Of a stretch of DNA of 64,000 nt, positions 10,577-20,270 are shown piece by piece. Source of the stretch: Serpula lacrymans var. lacrymans S7.9 (Eukaryota > Basidiomycota > Agaricomycetes > Boletales > Serpulaceae); the NCBI RefSeq assembly GCF_000218685.1, contig NW_006763301.1:1316214-1380213 (forward strand), read 5' to 3'. The notes beneath the pieces are model-generated. The model was given only the letters and a program-made list of their open reading frames with translations, was not told the DNA's origin and ran no database searches. The position numbers and the translations under genes are program-made. Numbering within the stretch: position 1 is the first letter of the stretch; each line of letters opens with the position of its first letter.

Positions 10577-12016
10577 CAATAAGTGACTACCACCAAGTAT
10601 TAAATGGGTGAACTTACCTCTGCCTATTCACCAGCGACTCAGGAAAAATAAAAGTGGTTATACATATACCAATAAATCACTGTAATGACAAAAGACATCA
10701 GTGGGGATAGCTAGGACTGATGAGTCCCATATATAAGAATTCTGGACACAAACTATACCTGAAGGTAGACTTGTGATGTGGTGGTTGAATATAGTGGGGG
10801 CATTTATAGCACTTATGCCAATGCAGATGGTGGCTGAGAATAAAAAGAGCTTGTATTAGTGTCACATAAGATAACTGTAAAAAAGAAAACATACATTAGG
10901 CTAAGATACTCATTGAGTGTTGTATTAGCTTGACTTTGTTGCAAAAGATGGAGAAAATCCAAGTGAAGCATCCAAATGTACTGAGCTGTGATGTGACTTG
11001 TGACATAACACTAGTGCCACGTATACATCAAGAGCTGACTCTGAAAAAAAAATGGCACAAAATTTAATCTAATCATAGGAAGCATGTGAAAACGGATAAT
11101 GACATTTTCCATTTTCACACACTCTATTTTAGTGTTCAAAGTCAACTGCTAGAAAATTTTGCTTTGGTGTGGAAATTTAAAGCTCCACTTAAAATTATTT
11201 TTCCCTGTTAAGCAAGCCACCTTGGAAACACATCTAATCTAATCATGGGAAGTGTGTGAAAATGGACAGCGACACTATCCATTTTCACGCACTCAATTAT
11301 AGTGTTCAAAGTCAACTGCTGGAAAATTCACTTTGGTGCCACATGTTCAAACTCCACCTAAATCCATCCTTGTGCGTCAAGCAAAACACTTCAACTTTGA
11401 TGTGATGTTAGTGGTGTTCTTTAGTATCTGTACAATTGAATATTTGTGATAGATTTTTATAAAACCATGAGACTGATTTACCTGCATAACAAACCATTGT
11501 ATGAATAATAAGAGCATTCTCATTACCACCAGAAAAATGTCTCATGGAAAACAACAAGCTATTATAGCTCCTATAGCTGTTATAGCATCTATAGCATCTA
11601 TCATAGCAATGCCTGGTTGCTGAAATATACAGACAATATTTGGGACATATGTGATAGACTTTTATTGCATAAATAACCAGGCTAATATATATGCCAAACC
11701 ATTTAGTGAGTAATAATGGTGTTTTTATCACGATCAGAACAAAGTTCCCATAGATAGAAACAAGCCATCATGGCTACTATAGCTGCTATAGCTACCATAG
11801 CAGTTATGATATCTATTATAGAAATTTTTTGACTATTATAGTAATGCTATAGCTGTTATAGAAGCCATAGAAACATGCTTAGCTATATAGCAAAATGGTT
11901 TTTCCTGATGTCCCTCTCTTTCAAAACTACTGCTCCTGTCATCAACAACAGACCGAGGCCGCTTGTCAAAGGATACAGTGATCTTTTGACAGCCTTTAGA
12001 GGCTTCTTGTAAAGCC
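10577..12016. repeat. Intergenic DNA with a two-unit tandem duplication and TATAGC-rich tracts
   Basis: A unit of about 170 bp is present twice in tandem (about 11065-11234 and 11235-11400); both begin TTAATCTAATCAT or CTAATCTAATCAT and share GTTCAAAGTCAACTGCT. From 11560 to 11900 degenerate TATAGC/TATAGCT motifs recur many times. No gene was recognised. Confidence 0.6.
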
Positions 12017-12021
12017 TTCTG

Positions 12022-12650
12022 TGTCAGGCAACAAATACGAAGCTATATAACAAAGCTCAATGTCTGGTCAAGTCCTTCCTTGAAGGCGGTGAATCAGAGT
12101 ATGAGAATGAAGAGTATCGGTAAGAGCGCAAATCCAAACTAATATTGAACTAGAGAACAATACATTGAGTATATACTTCTCTTATATAGTGAACGGCGAT
12201 GGTCAGACCGAGAAAGGGAACTACTGAGAAAGTGGTCTGACCAGCTAACTAACCAATAAGAAAAAAGGGAGGAAGTGGTCCGATCTATCGTGTTTACTAA
12301 TCGTATCAGAAAACGTATTGGTAAGGGATATGCGATTGGCTGTATCAGTAAGCCCATGAGAAGGCGCTGATTCACTACCTTCTTCGCTTATCAATATTCC
12401 TCCGAAGTATTCCCAGACATAGCACTGAATCGTGGCTATGTCATCTGGATATCTTCTTGAGGGTCGACAACGAGTCTACCTTGTTGTAGGTACGATAGAA
12501 CGTGAGTGTGAAGAGAGAATAAGAAGAAAAATGATAAAAGTAATAAGACACCAGCTGTAATCTCTAGTCCAAGGGCAAGAGGAGTGATGGGGATCGAATC
12601 TGCTAACCACGACATGACGGGAATGCGATAAGAAAAATCGATTCCTCACA
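12022..12650 (-). mobile_element. 3' LTR of element D
   Basis: 629 bp. On the minus strand it begins TGTGAGGAATC and ends GCCTGACA. No difference from 19637-20265 was noticed by eye. It carries the U3 ORF (12436-12615) and, downstream of it, TATATAAG and the motif AGTTCAATATT (12141-12151). Confidence 0.95.
12436..12615 (-). CDS. U3-encoded small membrane protein, 3' LTR copy (59 aa)
   Basis: The ATG lies 36 bases inside the LTR. Residues 1-18 give MSW...PITPLALGLE; residues about 21-36 are almost purely aliphatic or aromatic (a single membrane segment); a polar tail with DPQED follows. It is homologous to the ORF in LTR H (1540-1710) with the same spacing from the LTR edge. It begins about 50 bases after the pol stop codon, so on genomic RNA it is the 3'-terminal ORF. 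The product and its role are unknown. Confidence 0.6.
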   Translation of the reverse strand: MSWLADSIPITPLALGLEITAGVLLLLSFFFLFSLHTHVLSYLQQGRLVVDPQEDIQMT

Positions 12651-12662
12651 TTAGCTCCCCTT

Positions 12663-15600
12663 TTATAAGACTCGTGTCCTCATGAGTCCGGATGCGGCAC
12701 TTTGGAACTTGTTACTAATCCAATCAAAAAGCATCAGCGGTTTAGAAGTGGCGGTGTAGTTTTCGTAAGGACGGAAGTGAAGAGAAGCGGTAATAATACG
12801 AGGGGCGGCGGGATTTGTTTTGTGGAAGGTGGCGAGTAAATCAGCGACATGCGTAAGATTGGTGTCGGGTTCCCAAGTGCGTTCGGAGACTGGATAACCA
12901 TGCCAGTGAATTAGGTAGTCGAGCTTACTACCTTTCAGTTTAGTCGGTCTGGAAGCGATTATACTCTCTACTTCGTATTCGTCTATTCCTTCCACAATCT
13001 CGGGTGGTGGCCGCGAGGAAATTGGTTGATTGAGGAATTCGGGAGCGTGGTATGGTGAGAGGATGGCTTCGTTGAATACGGGGTGAATGGACTTCCAACT
13101 TTTAGGGATGTCGAGTTGATATGCGGAGGGTCCGACCTTTTGGGTGACTTTGAAAGGTCCGAAGCGTTTATCGTCTAATTTCTTCATTGGTCTATCCGTT
13201 GTGATATTATGCCCTTCTAACCAGACTTTGTCGCCAGCTTGGTACTCCCGGGAGGGGGATTTCTTACGGTCGTAATACTTCTTCAGATTCTCGTTTGCTA
13301 CAAGAAGGGAGGATTTCGTGATATCGTGGAGTTTTTTCATTTGTTCGCTAAATTCTGCTGCAGAAGCGGAGCGAGGGGACAACGTGGTGGTGATATTCGT
13401 TCTTGGGTGTAACCCATAGTTCAAAAAGAAGGGTGTTTGATTCGTTGCGGTATGGAGGTGGTTGTTGTATGTAAACTCAGCAATGGAGAGCCAGTCTGCC
13501 CAGTCATCTTGTCGATGATTTATAAAAACGCGGAGGTAGTGCTCTAGATCCTGGTTGATCCGTTCGGATTGTCCGTCTGTTTGAGGGTGATAGCCTGTAG
13601 AGAGGCCTGGTGTTATCCCCATTAGGTCGTAGAAGTCTTTTGTGAATCGAGACATGAATTGAGGACCTCGATCGGAGACGATCTTTTCAGGAATTCCGTG
13701 GAGTCGTATTACATTATCTCGGAGTTGACATGCATAACCGGCCGAGTCGAGAGTGACGAAGGTGGGGACGAAATGGGCCATTTTACTAAATCGGTCAACA
13801 AAGACCTGAACGGCGGTGTAGCCCTTGGATTCCGGTAATGCGCCTATGAGATCGGTGGTGATAACCTGCCAAGGCCGATCTGGTATCGGGTTCGGGTGTA
13901 GAGGGGCGTTAGTCTTTGTCCGATGTGCCTTGGTGCGTTGACAACTCTCGCATCCTCGTACATACCGTCTGATATCTGTACGAAGACTTGGCCACCAGAG
14001 CTCTCGGTTTACTCGTTCAAACATCGTTCTTTCTCCTGGGTGCCCGGCTAGGGCTTCGTTGTGATGATCTTTCAATATTCGCGCCCTTAGTTCGTGATTT
14101 CGGGGAACGTATACTCGGTCAGCTAAAGGGATCGGGTAGGAACTCGTCGCGGACTCTCTCTTGATCCAGACGATCCTATCCTTCATCTTCCAGGTATCCG
14201 GCTTCTCTTTCAAGTTCTTCTTTACTACGTCGTCTTGTTTCTGGAAGCTTTGACGTATATCTGGTAGGTATCCTTCGTTGGTGTCAAGTAATTCGAAATG
14301 TACGTCTGGGAGAAGTATCTGATCTTCGTTATCGTTTGTGCCTTTAGGATGATCGATCCGTCTGCTTAACAGGTCGGCCTTCGTATTCTGATTTCCTTTG
14401 ACGTGTTCCATCTTAAAATTATAATCTGCAAGCTGGGATGACCATCGAGCTTGGCGTCGATTGTATTTCTGAGGTTGACGGAAGTAGAGGAGGTTTTGGT
14501 GATCTGTGAAGATGGTGAAGGGGTGTTTCGATCCTACAAGGTGATGTCGCCATTCATCTAACGCCGTCATGACTGCGAGCATCTCTTTGTCGTAAATTTC
14601 ATAGTTCCGTTCTGCAGGGGTAAGGGCTTTCGAGAGGAATGCTATGGGTCTGAATTTGTCGTTTTGTTTCTGGGATAGGACGGCTCCTACAGCGAAGTCA
14701 GAGGCGTCGGTTTCTAGTTTGAATGGGTCGTCGTCGTTTGGTATAGCAAGGGTGGGGGCAGTAGTGAGCGTTTTCTTCAATGTTTCAAAGGACGTTTCTT
14801 GTTCGTCCTTCCAGGTCCAGTCAACTTTTCCGGTGAGCACAGTGAGTGGTTTCGCAATTCGTCCGTAGTCTTTGACAAATCGTCGATAGAAATTGGAGAA
14901 CCCTAAGAATGATTGGAGTTCTCTTTTATTCTTTGGTGCGGGCCAGTCAGCGACCGCTGCGACTTTTAACGGGTCCATACGGATAGTGTCTTTGGAGATG
15001 ATCATGCCTAAATACTCGACTTCCTGTTTCTCGAATTCGCACTTTTCTGGTTTAAGATACAACTGATTTTGTTGCAGGATATGGAGGACTTTGGTGACTA
15101 TTTGACGATGTTCTTCGAGTGTTTCCGTGAAGATCATAATATCGTCTAAATATACAATAACTTTTCCTTCCGTGATCAGTTCTCTTAGGAGGTGGTCCAT
15201 CATGGTCTGGAAGGTTGCTGGCGAGTTGGTAAGTCCGAAAAACATGACGAGGGGTTCGAACAGGCCGCGATTGGTCCTGAAAGCGGCTTTGTGTTCGTCT
15301 CCTTCTTGGATTCGGACGTTGTTGTATCCCCATCGTACGTCTGGTTTCGTGAAGTAATTGGCACCTTTGAGTTTATCGATGAGTTCGGATATGAGGGGGA
15401 GGGTGTAGCGATTCTTTATGGTAAGCTCATTCAGCTTGCGATAATCTTGGACAGGGCGTAGTGAGCCATCTTTCTTTTTGATAAAGAAGAATGGTGATGC
15501 GTAAGGTGATTTGGATACTCGAATCCGTCCACTTGTTAGATTTTCGTTAAGGAATTCGTCTAGATGGTGTTGTTCGTCTCGGCTAAGAGGGTACGTTTTG

Positions 15601-16580
15601 CAGTCAAGACCATTAGCCTCTGGTATTAACTCAATTGCATGGTCCCAAGGACGTTTCGGGGGAAGTTTGTCAAATGATTCTTTGGTGAAAACGGGTTCGA
15701 ATTCATGGTAGATTGGAGGAACGACATCTCGGAAAGTAAGCTTTGACTTTGCCTTTTCGGAGGATTCGGCGATTTGTTGACTTTTAGTGGCAAATGCGTT
15801 CAATTCTAGCTGTGTTATCTCCATAATTCGTGTTTCAAGATCGACGGCTAGAACTTTATCCCCTTCTTCAGGATGATACTCCGGATCATCAGCAGGGAAG
15901 GTAATCTTGTTGGTCCGCCAATCAATTGTTGGATTCGTCAGTATCAACCAGTCGTATCCAAGCAGTATGCGTGGTGAAAGTAGAGATGCTACGATGACGT
16001 CTATCAAATGTTCTTTCCCTTTCACATTGATGTGAAGAGTGACATAGTGTGTTACTTTCTGGGATCGACCATCGGCTCCTGCAGCGTCAAGAGGGACGGG
16101 CAGAGGCGTAGTATTGAGGGTATACTTGTCAACCAGGCTTCGATCGATAACCGAGTTGGTGCAACCAGAGTCGATAAGGGTTGGGACGGTGAATGTCTGT
16201 CTGTCGTCTATGGTAGTGACTTGAGAAATGATATGGAGGCTTCGTTTTGACGTAGGGTGGTGCGGCGAGGTGTAAGCATGGATGCGTTCTATAATGTTCT
16301 CTTCGTCGTGGTTCCTTAGCATCTGTATCGCCTGCAGGGTGATATGCTCGTAGTGATCTTTATGGGCCCAGTTTCGTAACAGAGCTCTTGCTCTTTCTGG
16401 TTTCTGGTCTTTGATTCGTCTGGCCAACCATTCCGGTGAATGTGGCTTCGCGTAGGTTTCGGTTACAGCACGTAGATGTTGATCAACTCGTTTTATTGCA
16501 GTCGTTGGTAATGTACGAGGGTTAAATACAACATTCCGGGTCAGAGAGTCCGTGCTTACTCCTGACCTTTCTGAAAATCC
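12663..16580 (-). CDS. Family D pol polyprotein: protease, RT, RNase H, integrase, chromodomain
   Basis: Open frame of about 1300 codons in the -1 frame of gag; the frame is open from 16679 and is entered at the slip site 16574-16580. Domains in order: protease (LIDSGCTNSVID), reverse transcriptase (YRKLNE, FGLTNSPATFQ, YLDDIMIF), RNase H (ETDASDFAVGAVL, YEIYDKEMLAVM, RRQARW), integrase zinc finger (HH...CESCQRTK), DDE core (TTDLIGALPE, VSDRGPQF, NQDLEHYL), GPY/F (FGPFKVTQKV) and chromodomain (YEVESIIASRP...IHWHGYP..RTWEP). All catalytic motifs are intact. It copies the element RNA and inserts the cDNA; the chromodomain probably guides insertion to heterochromatin. Confidence 0.95.
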   Translation of the reverse strand, partial: GFSERSGVSTDSLTRNVVFNPRTLPTTAIKRVDQHLRAVTETYAKPHSPEWLARRIKDQKPERARALLRNWAHKDHYEHITLQAIQMLRNHDEENIIERIHAYTSPHHPTSKRSLHIISQVTTIDDRQTFTVPTLIDSGCTNSVIDRSLVDKYTLNTTPLPVPLDAAGADGRSQKVTHYVTLHINVKGKEHLIDVIVASLLSPRILLGYDWLILTNPTIDWRTNKITFPADDPEYHPEEGDKVLAVDLETRIMEITQLELNAFATKSQQIAESSEKAKSKLTFRDVVPPIYHEFEPVFTKESFDKLPPKRPWDHAIELIPEANGLDCKTYPLSRDEQHHLDEFLNENLTSGRIRVSKSPYASPFFFIKKKDGSLRPVQDYRKLNELTIKNRYTLPLISELIDKLKGANYFTKPDVRWGYNNVRIQEGDEHKAAFRTNRGLFEPLVMFFGLTNSPATFQTMMDHLLRELITEGKVIVYLDDIMIFTETLEEHRQIVTKVLHILQQNQLYLKPEKCEFEKQEVEYLGMIISKDTIRMDPLKVAAVADWPAPKNKRELQSFLGFSNFYRRFVKDYGRIAKPLTVLTGKVDWTWKDEQETSFETLKKTLTTAPTLAIPNDDDPFKLETDASDFAVGAVLSQKQNDKFRPIAFLSKALTPAERNYEIYDKEMLAVMTALDEWRHHLVGSKHPFTIFTDHQNLLYFRQPQKYNRRQARWSSQLADYNFKMEHVKGNQNTKADLLSRRIDHPKGTNDNEDQILLPDVHFELLDTNEGYLPDIRQSFQKQDDVVKKNLKEKPDTWKMKDRIVWIKRESATSSYPIPLADRVYVPRNHELRARILKDHHNEALAGHPGERTMFERVNRELWWPSLRTDIRRYVRGCESCQRTKAHRTKTNAPLHPNPIPDRPWQVITTDLIGALPESKGYTAVQVFVDRFSKMAHFVPTFVTLDSAGYACQLRDNVIRLHGIPEKIVSDRGPQFMSRFTKDFYDLMGITPGLSTGYHPQTDGQSERINQDLEHYLRVFINHRQDDWADWLSIAEFTYNNHLHTATNQTPFFLNYGLHPRTNITTTLSPRSASAAEFSEQMKKLHDITKSSLLVANENLKKYYDRKKSPSREYQAGDKVWLEGHNITTDRPMKKLDDKRFGPFKVTQKVGPSAYQLDIPKSWKSIHPVFNEAILSPYHAPEFLNQPISSRPPPEIVEGIDEYEVESIIASRPTKLKGSKLDYLIHWHGYPVSERTWEPDTNLTHVADLLATFHKTNPAAPRIITASLHFRPYENYTATSKPLMLFDWISNKFQSAASGLMRTRVL

Positions 16581-17617
16581 TTCGGGGGTGCTTCGATTTC
16601 TTTTAATGACGATGTAGTGGGAGTGTCTTTGGTTTCCTCCGTTTCCATATATCGTATTGCCATCTTTCCATGTGGGCAATTTCTAGCAATGTGGCCTCGT
16701 TCGCCACAATTGTAACAAGTAACATTCGGGTTGGGCCGATGTTGTCTTTGCGTGTTGGAACTCCCAATCTCCATAGGTACACCTGATCCTCCAAACGTTC
16801 CTGCTGTGTTTGGATGGACTGCATTCTGGGGCGGTGGTTTATGAGATGGAGTATAATACGGTCGCTGTTGGATATACCGTGGTCTTCGCGTCTCTGTTCG
16901 CGGTACTGTCTGTTGATGCTGTGGTGGAGGGTAGCCTTGGTTCTGCTGATAGCGCGGTTGATATCGTTGGTACTGAGTTGGCAGCCTTTGTTGAGGTGGT
17001 TTATCTCTCCTCCTTTCCAGATTAAGCTCTTCATTTCGCTGTTCCCATTTCCTTGCCGCTGCCTTCCACTCTAAGTACGTGGTGGGTAGGTTTTCCTGTT
17101 GCGAGATACGATCACGAAGGAACTGGGAGAGGTTGCGGCGAAGAATACTGTGAATGAACGGATAACTTTCATCTGCGTCTGGTGGTAATCCCGCTTCCAT
17201 AAGTTTGGATTCGAGTCCTCCGAAATATGCGTCTACCGTCATCTCTCGTTGTTCGTAATCATGAAGGGCAATCTCTGCTTTCAACTTGAGATGGGGGTCC
17301 AGGAATTCGTTATCTAATTCCTTGATGAATTCTGAGATAGTTCCCCAATTTCGCGGTGCAAATAAGTCTCCTAGCACTGCGGTTTTGTTGTTGAAGTTCG
17401 CCTTCCATGTATGACAGGCGTCATTGGCTTTATCGGACGAGATTCGGGATAGTGCAAAGAGGATTTTGGAGGAGTTGGTCTGGAAACTTCTGGGATAGGC
17501 GAAAAAGTAGTTTGCTAAAGCGTTCTTCCAGTCAACGTATGTTTCCTTTTTACCGATGAATTCGAATGGAGGGGTGGCAAGGACAGCTTTGCTTCCTTGA
17601 TTTGTTTCGTCGGCCAT
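16556..17617 (-). CDS. Family D gag (353 aa)
   Basis: Starts at ATG 17617 (MADETN). A capsid-like helical domain (WKNALANYFF, HTWKANFNN, LDNEFLDP) is followed by a proline/glutamine/arginine-rich linker and one CCHC knuckle (CYNCGERGHIARNC). The frame is open about 76 codons further upstream, through a proline-rich segment, but has no ATG there, so either MADE is the start or gag is an extension of the leader ORFs. The last 8 codons (KDFQKGQE) overlap pol and contain GGATTTT. Confidence 0.9.
   Translation of the reverse strand: MADETNQGSKAVLATPPFEFIGKKETYVDWKNALANYFFAYPRSFQTNSSKILFALSRISSDKANDACHTWKANFNNKTAVLGDLFAPRNWGTISEFIKELDNEFLDPHLKLKAEIALHDYEQREMTVDAYFGGLESKLMEAGLPPDADESYPFIHSILRRNLSQFLRDRISQQENLPTTYLEWKAAARKWEQRNEELNLERRRDKPPQQRLPTQYQRYQPRYQQNQGYPPPQHQQTVPRTETRRPRYIQQRPYYTPSHKPPPQNAVHPNTAGTFGGSGVPMEIGSSNTQRQHRPNPNVTCYNCGERGHIARNCPHGKMAIRYMETEETKDTPTTSSLKEIEAPPKDFQKGQE
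16574..16580 (-). promoter_or_regulatory. Putative -1 frameshift site GGATTTT (family D)
   Basis: In the gag register the site reads aaG GAT TTT C, six codons before the gag stop. A -1 slip gives GGA TTT TC and joins the pol frame (GFSERSGVS). The family I remnant keeps the same AAGGATTTTC and the same downstream GGTCAGGAGTAA. It is not a perfect XXXYYYZ heptamer (GGA in place of a homopolymer triplet). Confidence 0.5.
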
Positions 17618-17772
17618 TGCTGCCGCTAGATCAGGTTCAAGGTCTAAAGATTCCTGATCGAACCAATCGTCGGGTTGGTTTTCGGGTTCTGGAGTCGGAG
17701 GCGGGGGAGGAAAGTCTTCCGGTCCTGTTGACTGATACAGATCGTCGGGTTCTAGAGCTTCTGCAGCAGCTC

Positions 17773-18934
17773 CTAGAGATTGTGGGGGAGGTGTGTCGGG
17801 AGTGACCAGAGGACGGGGTTCTCGATAGGGCTCCAGATTTTCAACGGGTTAGATAACGAGTTTTTTAGATACCAAGTCTTTCTAGATAACGAGTCCTTTT
17901 TATTTACTAAGTCTCCTCCTTCTGCTTCTCGGGGTCTCCAGTATTCTACGTTTTGAGTAGACTCTTCACTTTCCGACTCGGTTTCGCTCTTCACTTTCCG
18001 ACTCGGTTTCGCTGCTAGATTCTCCCCCGAGTATATCTGTTAATGAACTTCCTGTTTCTCGTTCTATCCTTTCTGCACAAGGTGCAAAAAGTTGTTCAAC
18101 CGACGGGATGAGCGGTGCTTCTCCTCTCCGACCTTGGTAGGTGTAAGAGTACTGCGAATAGATACGAGTTCGTGAGCTATGGTTGATAACGGCCCAGAAA
18201 TCGCTTTGGAGTACTGTAACAATGAAACGTTCGGGGTGATCAGATTGTTGGTTAACAACAAATGGAGTGAGGATTTCTAGGACCCAGTAATATTCGTCGA
18301 CGTATTCTGAAACGTGTCGAATGTTGTCGATTTCGGTCGTGTAGTCTTCTCCGTCACGGGATTTCCTCTGAGCAGTCGCGATGAGCTGATCAAATCGTGC
18401 TAATGCAGCAACAACTCGTCGAATATGATCTTTAGTAGAGGGCGTGACGATTATAATAGAAGTGCTGTGTTGAAGACCAAACCGCGGCCCGAATGCGTCA
18501 AGATCTTGGACTTCAGGGAGGTAGAGAGTTCGGCAAAGTCGTGTCAGATATTGGACAATAGAAAGGTGGTCCAGATGATTGCCGATGCAGAAGTACTGGA
18601 TGGGTTGGTAACTGACAGGAGAGGCGGAGTAGGTGTCGTAGTAGTCAGATGTAAAAAATGAGGACGGGATATCGTAGGTAGGTTCCTCGTTAGGCCTCTT
18701 CCTTAACACAATGCCGCAAAGCAAGGTGTGTTCGAAGTCGTAAGGGAGGAGGCGGCTGGGTATGTCTGGAAAAATGAGAGGGCGGATTCGATAAAGATCG
18801 AGGAGATCTGGGATGTGGCTCTGCGAAATAAGTTGCAGGTTTCGTTCTTGTACGTTGGCTATTCCTTTCAAAAGCTTAACCCTCTGAGTGTTCTCGTAAC
18901 TCGGGCGTACTAGGCTCTCGAAGTAGTCTATCAA
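17773..18934 (-). CDS. Family D leader ORF, 322 aa (broken at its 3' end), unknown function
   Basis: Frame 18934-17966 encodes about 322 residues beginning MIDYFESLVRPSYEN: mixed alpha/beta composition, no domain recognised, with an acidic-serine tail (SSSETESESEE). In the tail a 25-bp unit is duplicated (17962-17986, 17987-18011). It shifts the frame; in the shifted frame the protein would continue (STQNVEYWRPREAEGGD) to 17773. The ORF overlaps the upstream ORF 18876-19370 by 58 bp in another frame. It may be the middle of a very long ancestral gag or a separate accessory protein. The first ATG is not proven. Confidence 0.45.
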
Positions 18935-19370
18935 CGGAATTTATTCGTGCCGCAGGGATATGAAGATTAAAAGTTCTCTCCGTGCTCTGTCGGAGATGTT
19001 GGAGTATCTCCTCGAGACTGCGAGAATTTCTCCTACAGATGGCGGAATGGTAAAAGATGGATTGGGTGAGAGCGAGTGCGTCGTTTATGTCGAGGATGAT
19101 ATCCTCGATCGGATCAATTGGTGAAGACGAAGCAGAGGAGTCTTGATACAACTCAGTGATCTGTTCGACCGTTCCTTCCACGTCTGGAGTACGGGCTTCG
19201 GTAGGGACGGGGAGGACCGGGAGCGGTTTGTTGAGAGCTGCGAGGAAATCTCTCTGGTGTCTGCGGTCCGCTTCTGATACCCACTCTTCTGAGAGCTGTT
19301 GGGAGGTAGACACGATGGAGGTATACGACGTCGCTGACGAGTCCGGTTTGTAGGTATCTGATGATGGCAA
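18876..19370 (-). CDS. Family D leader ORF, 164 aa, unknown function
   Basis: Begins MPSSDTYKPDSS, is serine/threonine-rich at the N-terminus, then becomes helical (LALTQSIFYHSAICR, RSLEEILQHLRQ). It overlaps the next leader ORF by 58 bp, which is compatible with a frameshift or a broken single ORF. All three minus frames are open over 19150-19440, one of them with long hydrophobic runs but no ATG, so the coding frame near the LTR is uncertain. Confidence 0.35.
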   Translation of the reverse strand: MPSSDTYKPDSSATSYTSIVSTSQQLSEEWVSEADRRHQRDFLAALNKPLPVLPVPTEARTPDVEGTVEQITELYQDSSASSSPIDPIEDIILDINDALALTQSIFYHSAICRRNSRSLEEILQHLRQSTERTFNLHIPAARINSVDRLLREPSTPELREHSEG

Positions 19371-19624
19371 AGAACGCGAAGAATTGGACGAGAGCGGTGA
19401 TGGTAGAGAAGGCGTCCAGTTTGAGAAGACTGAACGACAATAGGTGTAGTGGGGTGGATAGTGAGAGGTCGATGACGATAGTGAGGAGAATGATAGGGAT
19501 GGTAGAGAGGTGGAGAAGGTGATGATGAAGGTTTAGACCGGTGCAGTGGCAACGACAGTCTTTTTCAGGGTGTAAGGAAACAGTTTTCCAAAGAGGGGCT
19601 CTGGAAAAGGATTCGAGGTAGGTG

Positions 19625-19635
19625 AGTTCAATATT
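19625..19635 (-). promoter_or_regulatory. Self-complementary primer-binding site, element D
   Basis: One base after the 5' LTR the minus strand reads AATATTGAACT, an exact 11-nt complement of AGTTCAATATT within the LTR (19756-19766). That LTR site lies 37 bp after TATATAAG (at 19803), where transcription should start. This is the geometry of Tf1-type self-priming, not of a tRNA primer. Confidence 0.75.
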
Positions 19636-19636
19636 T

Positions 19637-20265
19637 TGTCAGGCAACAAATACGAAGCTATATAACAAAGCTCAATGTCTGGTCAAGTCCTTCCTTGAAG
19701 GCGGTGAATCAGAGTATGAGAATGAAGAGTATCGGTAAGAGCGCAAATCCAAACTAATATTGAACTAGAGAACAATACATTGAGTATATACTTCTCTTAT
19801 ATAGTGAACGGCGATGGTCAGACCGAGAAAGGGAACTACTGAGAAAGTGGTCTGACCAGCTAACTAACCAATAAGAAAAAAGGGAGGAAGTGGTCCGATC
19901 TATCGTGTTTACTAATCGTATCAGAAAACGTATTGGTAAGGGATATGCGATTGGCTGTATCAGTAAGCCCATGAGAAGGCGCTGATTCACTACCTTCTTC
20001 GCTTATCAATATTCCTCCGAAGTATTCCCAGACATAGCACTGAATCGTGGCTATGTCATCTGGATATCTTCTTGAGGGTCGACAACGAGTCTACCTTGTT
20101 GTAGGTACGATAGAACGTGAGTGTGAAGAGAGAATAAGAAGAAAAATGATAAAAGTAATAAGACACCAGCTGTAATCTCTAGTCCAAGGGCAAGAGGAGT
20201 GATGGGGATCGAATCTGCTAACCACGACATGACGGGAATGCGATAAGAAAAATCGATTCCTCACA
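19637..20265 (-). mobile_element. 5' LTR of element D
   Basis: 629 bp, no difference from 12022-12650 seen by eye. Promoter: TATATAAG at about 19796-19803 (minus) and start motif AGTTCAATATT at 19756-19766. The target duplication TTCTG follows at 20266-20270. Confidence 0.95.
20051..20230 (-). CDS. U3-encoded small membrane protein, 5' LTR copy (59 aa)
   Basis: Identical counterpart of 12436-12615. Here it lies upstream of the predicted start site, so it would be transcribed only from other promoters; the 3' copy is the one present in element RNA. Confidence 0.5.
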   Translation of the reverse strand: MSWLADSIPITPLALGLEITAGVLLLLSFFFLFSLHTHVLSYLQQGRLVVDPQEDIQMT

Positions 20266-20270
20266 TTCTG

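Larger units (their letters stand above)
12022..20265 (-). mobile_element. Complete Ty3/gypsy retrotransposon, family D (8.2 kb)
   Basis: Paired 629-bp LTRs (12022-12650 and 19637-20265) that look identical, with 5-bp target duplications TTCTG at 12017-12021 and 20266-20270. Order on the minus strand: 5' LTR, self-complementary primer site, about 2 kb of leader with long ORFs, gag, pol (-1 frame), polypurine tract (AAAAGGGGAGCTAA), 3' LTR. gag and pol are open throughout, so the element is probably young and may be autonomous. The leader is far longer than in families C and E. Confidence 0.95.

Noticed and set aside
12436..12615. Possible envelope-like protein for the U3 ORF
   Set aside because: Too short (59 aa), single hydrophobic segment, no signal peptide plus ectodomain layout; no evidence for an env gene in any element here.
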